Shown here one piece after another: positions 58,151 through 64,000 of a stretch of DNA of 64,000 nt (position 1 is its first letter; each line of letters starts with the position of its first letter). Both the position numbers and the translations under genes were made by a program. The DNA is from Prauserella shujinwangii (GTDB lineage Bacteria; Actinomycetota; Actinomycetes; Mycobacteriales; Pseudonocardiaceae), in the NCBI RefSeq assembly GCF_003001955.1, contig NZ_PVNH01000001.1, positions 372,001-436,000 of the forward strand, in the 5' to 3' direction. The notes under the pieces are model-generated. The model was given only the letters and a program-made list of their open reading frames with translations, searched no databases and was not told where the DNA came from.

Positions 58151-59400
58151 CCGAACAAACCGGCCCGGCGTGCGGCGAAGACCGCGGCGCCCACCGCGAG
58201 CACCGCGACCCCGGCGAGCACCGACGGCAGCGGCAGGCTGAACGCCAGCACGACGCAGCCGGCCAGCCCGGTCACGCCCACCACCTTCGGCGCCGCGCCC
58301 TCGCCGCGGCGCAGGGTGAGCGCGCTGGCGTTCGCGATCGCGTAGTACGCCAGCACCGCGAACGACGAGAAGCCGATCGCCCCCCGCACGTCGGCGAACG
58401 CCACGATGACGGCCACCACCGCGCCCACGGCCACCTCGGCGCGGTGCGGCACGCCGAAGCGGGGGTGCACCGCGGCGAGGGCCCTCGGCAGGTGCCCGTC
58501 GCGCGCCATCGCCAGCGTCGTCCGCGACACGCCGAGCACCAGCGCCAGCAGCGCGCCGAGCGCGGCGAGCGCCGCACCCGCGCGGACCACCGGAGCCAGC
58601 CCGGACCAGCCGGTGTCCGCCACGGCGCGGGCCAGCGGGTCCGCCGCCGCGCCCACCCCGCCGGGCCCCAGCTGCGCCAGGACGGCCAGCGCCACCAGCA
58701 CGTACACCACCAGGACGAGCCCGAGCGCCAGCGGGATCGCCCTCGGGATCGTGCGCGCCGGGTCCCGGACCTCCTCACCCAGCGTCGCGAGGCGCGCGTA
58801 CCCGGCGAACGCGAAGAACAGCAGCCCGGCCGCTTCCAGCACGCCGCCGGGGCCGGAGCCAGGGAACGGGGTCAGCCGGGCCGGATCGGGGTCCCCCGCG
58901 ACGGCCACCGCCAGCACGGCGGAGCCGAGCACGAGCAGGCTCACCGTCACGATGACCTTGGTCGCGAGCGCGGAGCGCCGCACCCCCCGGTAGTTCAGCG
59001 CGGTCAGCGCCGCCACCACGGCGACCGCGAGCAGCCCGCGCCACGGCCGGTCCAGGCCCGGCGCGGTGTAGGCCACCACGGTCAGCGCCATCGCGGCGCA
59101 GCTCGCGGTCTTGCCCACCACGAACCCCCACCCGGCGAGGTAACCCCAGAACTCGCCGAGCCGTTCCTTGCCGTAGACGTACGTGCCGCCGGAGGAGGGG
59201 TGGCGGGCGGCCAGCCGCGCCGAGGACGTCGCGTTGCAGTACGCCACCAGCGCGGCGACGGCCAGCCCGGCGAGGAGCCCGGCCCCGGCCGCGCGGGCCG
59301 CGGGCGCGAACGCGGCGAACACTCCCGCCCCGATCATCGAGCCGAGGCCGAGCACCACCGCGTCGCCGGTGCCGAGCCTGCGGGCGAGCCGGTCCGTCAT
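58141..59400 (-). CDS. APC-family amino-acid permease
   Basis: 419 residues, 11-12 hydrophobic helices. Starts MTDRLARRLGTGDAVVLGLG followed by SMIGAGVFAAFAPAA, the conserved first helix of APC transporters (GSMIGAGVF); FFAFAGYARLATLGEEVRDP is the typical helix 6 region. Substrate likely an amino acid or amine. ATG 59400 is used; a few codons upstream are also open. No sign of steroid regulation. Confidence 0.85.
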   Translation of the reverse strand: MTDRLARRLGTGDAVVLGLGSMIGAGVFAAFAPAARAAGAGLLAGLAVAALVAYCNATSSARLAARHPSSGGTYVYGKERLGEFWGYLAGWGFVVGKTASCAAMALTVVAYTAPGLDRPWRGLLAVAVVAALTALNYRGVRRSALATKVIVTVSLLVLGSAVLAVAVAGDPDPARLTPFPGSGPGGVLEAAGLLFFAFAGYARLATLGEEVRDPARTIPRAIPLALGLVLVVYVLVALAVLAQLGPGGVGAAADPLARAVADTGWSGLAPVVRAGAALAALGALLALVLGVSRTTLAMARDGHLPRALAAVHPRFGVPHRAEVAVGAVVAVIVAFADVRGAIGFSSFAVLAYYAIANASALTLRRGEGAAPKVVGVTGLAGCVVLAFSLPLPSVLAGVAVLAVGAAVFAARRAGLFGTT

Positions 59401-59438
59401 CGGCGCGGGCCGGTCGGGAACGGGCACGCCGGGCGCGG

Positions 59439-59457
59439 GAGCGCGGCACTCGCGCGC
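59439..59457. repeat. Dispersed 19-bp motif, copy 2
   Basis: GAGCGCGGCACTCGCGCGC, the exact reverse complement of 27397-27415, lies upstream of the permease start in non-coding DNA. Confidence 0.6.
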
Positions 59458-59532
59458 GCGGGCGAGGGGCTCGCGGGCCGGATCGGGCTCATGCGTGCAA
59501 CCTATCGCCCCGCCGGTTCCGTCTGAGCGAAC

Positions 59533-60105
59533 ATGAGGTGGAAACGACTTGTCGCCGGAGCCGGTCTCGTGCTGCTCGCCACCACCGCGTGCGGGCAGGC
59601 GCCCGTCGCGGAGCAGGACGGCGGGGCGGCACCGGCGCTGACCCGCGAGCCCGTGCTGCCCGAGTCCGGCACCGAGCGCTCCGGCGGGTCCGCCGCCCAG
59701 CCCGCGCCGCCGATCGGCGACCAGCCGGGCGGGCGCAGGCCCGCCGACGGCGGGGCGCAGCCGGAGCCGGGGCCGCCGCCAGAGCCGGGACCGTCGCCGG
59801 AGCCGGGGGTGCCGCCGGACCAGCTCGACGACCGCGCCCTGCCCGAGGAGTACCCCCGCCAGGTCAGCGTGTCCGACGGCGGCCGGAGGCTGTCCGTGGT
59901 GGCGGAGGAGGGCGGCTGCGGCCGGGCGAGCGTCGAGCTCACCGAGCAGAGCGCCCGCCGCGTCGTGCTCACCCTGGTGGAGACGCGGCCCGCCGAGCCG
60001 AAGATGTGCACGATGGACATGCGCTACCCGCTGCTGTCGGTGACCCTCGACCGGCCGCTCGGCGACCGGGAACTGGTGCTGCGGCACGAGCGCCGCGGGG
60101 CGTAG
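59533..60105 (+). CDS. Secreted lipoprotein, Pro-rich
   Basis: 190 residues: MRWKRLVAGAGLVLLATTAC forms a signal peptide with Cys20 as lipidation site, although the box TTAC departs from the usual LAGC. Pro/Glu/Gly-rich stalk (about 25-100, including EPGPPPEPGPSPEPG), then a domain of about 80 residues with two Cys (GGCGRASVEL, PKMCTMDMRY) that could form a disulphide. Function unknown. Confidence 0.7.
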   Translation: MRWKRLVAGAGLVLLATTACGQAPVAEQDGGAAPALTREPVLPESGTERSGGSAAQPAPPIGDQPGGRRPADGGAQPEPGPPPEPGPSPEPGVPPDQLDDRALPEEYPRQVSVSDGGRRLSVVAEEGGCGRASVELTEQSARRVVLTLVETRPAEPKMCTMDMRYPLLSVTLDRPLGDRELVLRHERRGA

Positions 60106-60139
60106 CTCACGTTCCCGGGTGCGCGAGCGCGGGCCGCCC

Positions 60140-60145
60140 TAGGGT
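60140..60145 (+). promoter_or_regulatory. -10 element of a leaderless gene
   Basis: TAGGGT lies six bases before ATG 60152; no ribosome site is present. Confidence 0.5.
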
Positions 60146-60151
60146 GGGCGC

Positions 60152-60595
60152 ATGTCAGGACGTCAGGTTTCGGTCAGCCGCATCGTTCCCGCACCACCCG
60201 AGCGGATCTTCGACCTGCTCACCGACCCGGCCAAGCATCCGCTGCTCGACGGCTCCGGCACGGTCCGCGCCGCGCAGGCCGGCGGGCCCGAGCGGCTGGA
60301 GCTGGGGTCGAGGTTCGGGATGGACATGAAGATGGGCGCGTCCTACAAGATCCTCAACACCGTCGTCGAGTTCGAGCCGGGCAGGCTGATCGCGTGGCGG
60401 CACTTCAACGGGCACCGCTGGCGCTGGCGGCTGGAGCCGGTGGGGGAGGACCGCACCGAGGTGACCGAGACGTTCGACTGGTCGACCGCCCGCTTCCCGC
60501 TGCTCCTCTCGCTCAGCCCGTTCCCGAGGCGGAACCGGGCGAACATGGAGAAGTCGCTGGAGCGCCTGGAAAAGCTCGTGAGCGAACGCGCCTGA
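60152..60595 (+). CDS. SRPBCC (START-like) family protein
   Basis: 147 residues, START/Bet v1-like polyketide-cyclase fold: VSRIVPAPPERIFDLLTDPA, then LDGSGTV and MKMGASYKILNTVVEFEPG, RWRWRLEPVGEDRTEVTETF. It probably binds a hydrophobic ligand in its cavity. Leaderless, with TAGGGT six bases before the ATG. Convergent with the fumarase gene, ending 20 bases from it. Confidence 0.82.
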   Translation: MSGRQVSVSRIVPAPPERIFDLLTDPAKHPLLDGSGTVRAAQAGGPERLELGSRFGMDMKMGASYKILNTVVEFEPGRLIAWRHFNGHRWRWRLEPVGEDRTEVTETFDWSTARFPLLLSLSPFPRRNRANMEKSLERLEKLVSERA

Positions 60596-60615
60596 CCGCC
60601 CGGGGACTCGCGTGC

Positions 60616-62280
<1,665 letters not shown>

Positions 62281-62379
62281 GGCGCGGGCTCCCTTGCACG
62301 CTGTTCGGGGGCCTCGAACGTACAACGCCGTGCTCGGCCGGGGAGCGCGACCGGCGCGCGGCGCGATCTGCGTCACGCC

Positions 62380-62508
62380 GTGTCCGCGATCCCTGCACGC
62401 GTGTCCGCGACCTGTGCACACGTGTCCGCCCTCCGCGGCACCGGCACTGCCCCAGCCAGCGGACACGCGGACGCGGATGGCGGACACGCGGACGCGGATG
62501 GCGGACAC
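62380..62508. repeat. Six phased GTGTCCGC octamers between sigB and fumarase
   Basis: GTGTCCGC occurs at 62380, 62401 and 62422 (exact 21-base spacing). Its reverse complement GCGGACAC occurs at 62459, 62480 and 62501 (again 21). The two halves can pair to a large hairpin. The gap 62281-62715 otherwise holds no gene that I can support. Confidence 0.8.
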
Positions 62509-62715
62509 GGGCCTGGACATACGGAAGGCCGGGCCCACCCCGACGGACCCGACCTTCCGGGGAATGCGGCGGGTGCGGGCACCCACCGCGAAGCCTCCAC
62601 TCCGACAGACGCGTGGCCAGGGCCGGGGTTGCGTCCGCGAGCGGCTATCCGACCGTCTCGTGCCGTGCGGTGTCTGTCAACACGGCCGTCCGGGTGCTTC
62701 CTGTCCGCGACGACG

Positions 62716-63747
62716 TCAGCTGGCGTAGGCGCGCAGCCGGTCGGCCCGCTCGCCCTGCCGCAGCTTGGCCATCACCTCGCGCTCGATCTGCCGCACCCGC
62801 TCGCGGGACAGGCCGAAGTGCCTGCCGATCTGGTCGAGCGTGCGGGGCTGGCCGTCGTCGAGGCCGTAACGCAGCCGGATCACGTGCTGCTCGCGGTCGT
62901 CGAGCGTGGCGAGCACGCGGCGCAGGTCGTCCTGCAGCAGCCCGGAGATGACGGCGCTCTCGGCGTCGGTGGCCTCGGAGTCCTCGATGAAGTCGCCGAG
63001 CGGGGCGTCCTCCTCGGTGCCCACGGGCATGTCGAGGCTCACCGGGTCGCGGGCGTGGTCGAGCAGCGCGGCGACCTTCTCCTCGGCGATGCCCGACTCG
63101 CGGGCGAGCTCCTCGTGGGTGGCCTCGCGGCCGAGCTGCTGGTGCAGGTCGCGCTTGATGCGGGCGAGCTTGTTGACCTGCTCGACGAGGTGCACGGGCA
63201 GGCGGATGGTGCGGCCCTGGTCGGCCATCCCCCGGGTGATCGCCTGCCGGATCCACCACGTGGCGTACGTGGAGAACTTGAAGCCCTTCGAGTAGTCGAA
63301 CTTCTCGACGGCGCGGATCAGCCCGAGGTTGCCCTCCTGGATGAGGTCGAGCAGCGGCATGCCGCGGCCCGTGTACCGCTTCGCCAGCGAGACCACGAGC
63401 CGCAGATTGGCCTGGAGCAGGTGGTTCTTGGCCCGGTGACCGTCGCGGACGAGCGCGGTGAGCTCGGCCTTCCGCTCGGCGGAGAGCTCGGGGTCGGTGT
63501 CCAGCACGTGCTGGGCGAACACCCCGGCTTCGATCCGCTTGGCGAGGTCGACCTCCTCTGCCGCGGTCAGCAGTGCGGTCTTGCCGATGCCGTTGAGGTA
63601 GACCCGGACGAGGTCCGCGGCAGGCCCCTGGGCGTCGAGATCCGCCTCCTCCACGGCCACGGGGGCAACCTCGGTCTCGAAGGTGGTCGTCGGGATCTCC
63701 CGCTCCCGGATACCGCGGGCCTCACGGTCGAGAGTCTGGACGGACAT
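62716..63747 (-). CDS. sigB: Group 2 sigma-70 factor, SigB-like
   Basis: 343 residues. Region 1.2 [20 protein letters not shown], region 2 [20 protein letters not shown] with [20 protein letters not shown] and [20 protein letters not shown], region 3 [15 protein letters not shown], region 4 [16 protein letters not shown]-type helix ([20 protein letters not shown]). It lacks the long N-terminal extension of the primary factor, so it is a SigB-type stress/stationary factor. GGGAGG lies before ATG 63747. Confidence 0.9.
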   Translation of the reverse strand: MSVQTLDREARGIREREIPTTTFETEVAPVAVEEADLDAQGPAADLVRVYLNGIGKTALLTAAEEVDLAKRIEAGVFAQHVLDTDPELSAERKAELTALVRDGHRAKNHLLQANLRLVVSLAKRYTGRGMPLLDLIQEGNLGLIRAVEKFDYSKGFKFSTYATWWIRQAITRGMADQGRTIRLPVHLVEQVNKLARIKRDLHQQLGREATHEELARESGIAEEKVAALLDHARDPVSLDMPVGTEEDAPLGDFIEDSEATDAESAVISGLLQDDLRRVLATLDDREQHVIRLRYGLDDGQPRTLDQIGRHFGLSRERVRQIEREVMAKLRQGERADRLRAYAS

Positions 63748-63867
63748 TTCTGCCTCCCCGGTCAACGGGCTGACGTGTGCTCCTGCTCCACGCCTCGCTG
63801 CGCGTCGCCTGCGCGGGCCTGTGGAACCCGGCACGCGAGACCAGCTTTCTGGCTGGACACTGGGATC

Positions 63868-63894
63868 AACGCGTGCACGTTCGAAATCGTTCCC
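63868..63894 (-). promoter_or_regulatory. ECF (SigH/SigE-type) promoter for sigB
   Basis: On the minus strand GGGAAC (63894-63889), a 17-base spacer and CGTTGA (to 63866) match the GGGAAC-N17-CGTT pattern of oxidative/heat-stress ECF sigma factors. It lies about 120 bases upstream of sigB. The rest of 63895-64000 shows no gene. Confidence 0.6.
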
Positions 63895-64000
63895 GGCCGC
63901 TCGACATGTTGACGACATCACGGAGTGGCGGGTTGCTCCACCAAAGCTGAGGTTTTCCTGAGAACCCGTCCCGGAAACGTCGGGGCGGCACATCCGGGGC

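Overview
The window is very GC-rich actinobacterial DNA with GTG starts, ATGA/GTGA gene overlaps and leaderless promoters. Gene content fits a Pseudonocardiaceae-type actinomycete (Amycolatopsis or a relative); that placement is inference from style and protein likeness only. About 85% of the window is a sterol (cholesterol/phytosterol) catabolic island, laid out much like the cholesterol regulon of Mycobacterium and Rhodococcus and carrying both of its TetR repressors, KstR and KstR2.

Layout. 1-2750: the end of a fused isobutyryl-CoA mutase and two F420-type luciferase-like oxidoreductases. 2820-5743: kstR divergent from fadE34. 5827-9725: an SNF2 helicase/SWIM pair. 9710-10951: an esterase with its own KstR box. 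11169-16344: chsE1-chsE2-chsH2-chsH1-ltp2, which removes the last three side-chain carbons, interrupted by a tandem-repeat array. 17048-22078 (minus): hsd4B, kshB, a small Cys protein, kshA and kstD, for ring opening. 22183-27354: a second KstD-like flavoprotein and hsaA-hsaD-hsaC-hsaB, for ring A/B cleavage. 27393-30304: a membrane protein, an SDR and a secreted glycoside-hydrolase-like protein. 30360-45297: the KstR2-type C/D-ring module (fadE33-fadE32-fadE31, an enoyl-CoA hydratase, fadD3 | fadE30, ipdF, kstR2, fadA6 | ipdC, ipdB, ipdA, echA20 | two SDRs), again with a repeat array, between ipdA and ipdB. 45391-56776: fadA5 | cyp125, ltp3-ltp4-DUF35, an acyl-CoA ligase, echA19 | fadD19 and a nitronate-monooxygenase-like gene, for side-chain activation including C24-branched sterols. 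56769-63747: housekeeping genes (M23 peptidase, ArsR regulator, APC transporter, lipoprotein, SRPBCC protein, class I fumarase, SigB-like sigma factor).

Regulation can be read from the DNA. Twelve sites match the KstR consensus TnnAACnnGTTnnA at 13 or 14 of its fixed and spaced positions, each in front of a steroid operon, and several overlap the -10 box of an apparently leaderless promoter. One perfect KstR2 site (AnCAAGnnCTTGnT) lies between fadD3 and fadE30, and a degraded one lies between echA20 and the SDR pair.

The most unusual feature is a pair of 30-bp tandem-repeat arrays, one between chsH1 and ltp2 and one between ipdA and ipdB. Each lies between genes whose products form complexes in known systems. 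Each is spanned by an open frame that starts in an ATGA overlap with the upstream gene and ends in an ATGA/GTGA overlap with the downstream gene, so translational coupling could pass through the array. The genome also uses families of long near-perfect palindromes as bidirectional terminators; two share an identical stem core and loop but have different, compensated stem bases. HsaE/F/G, an Mce4 importer and a cholesterol oxidase/dehydrogenase are not in this window.
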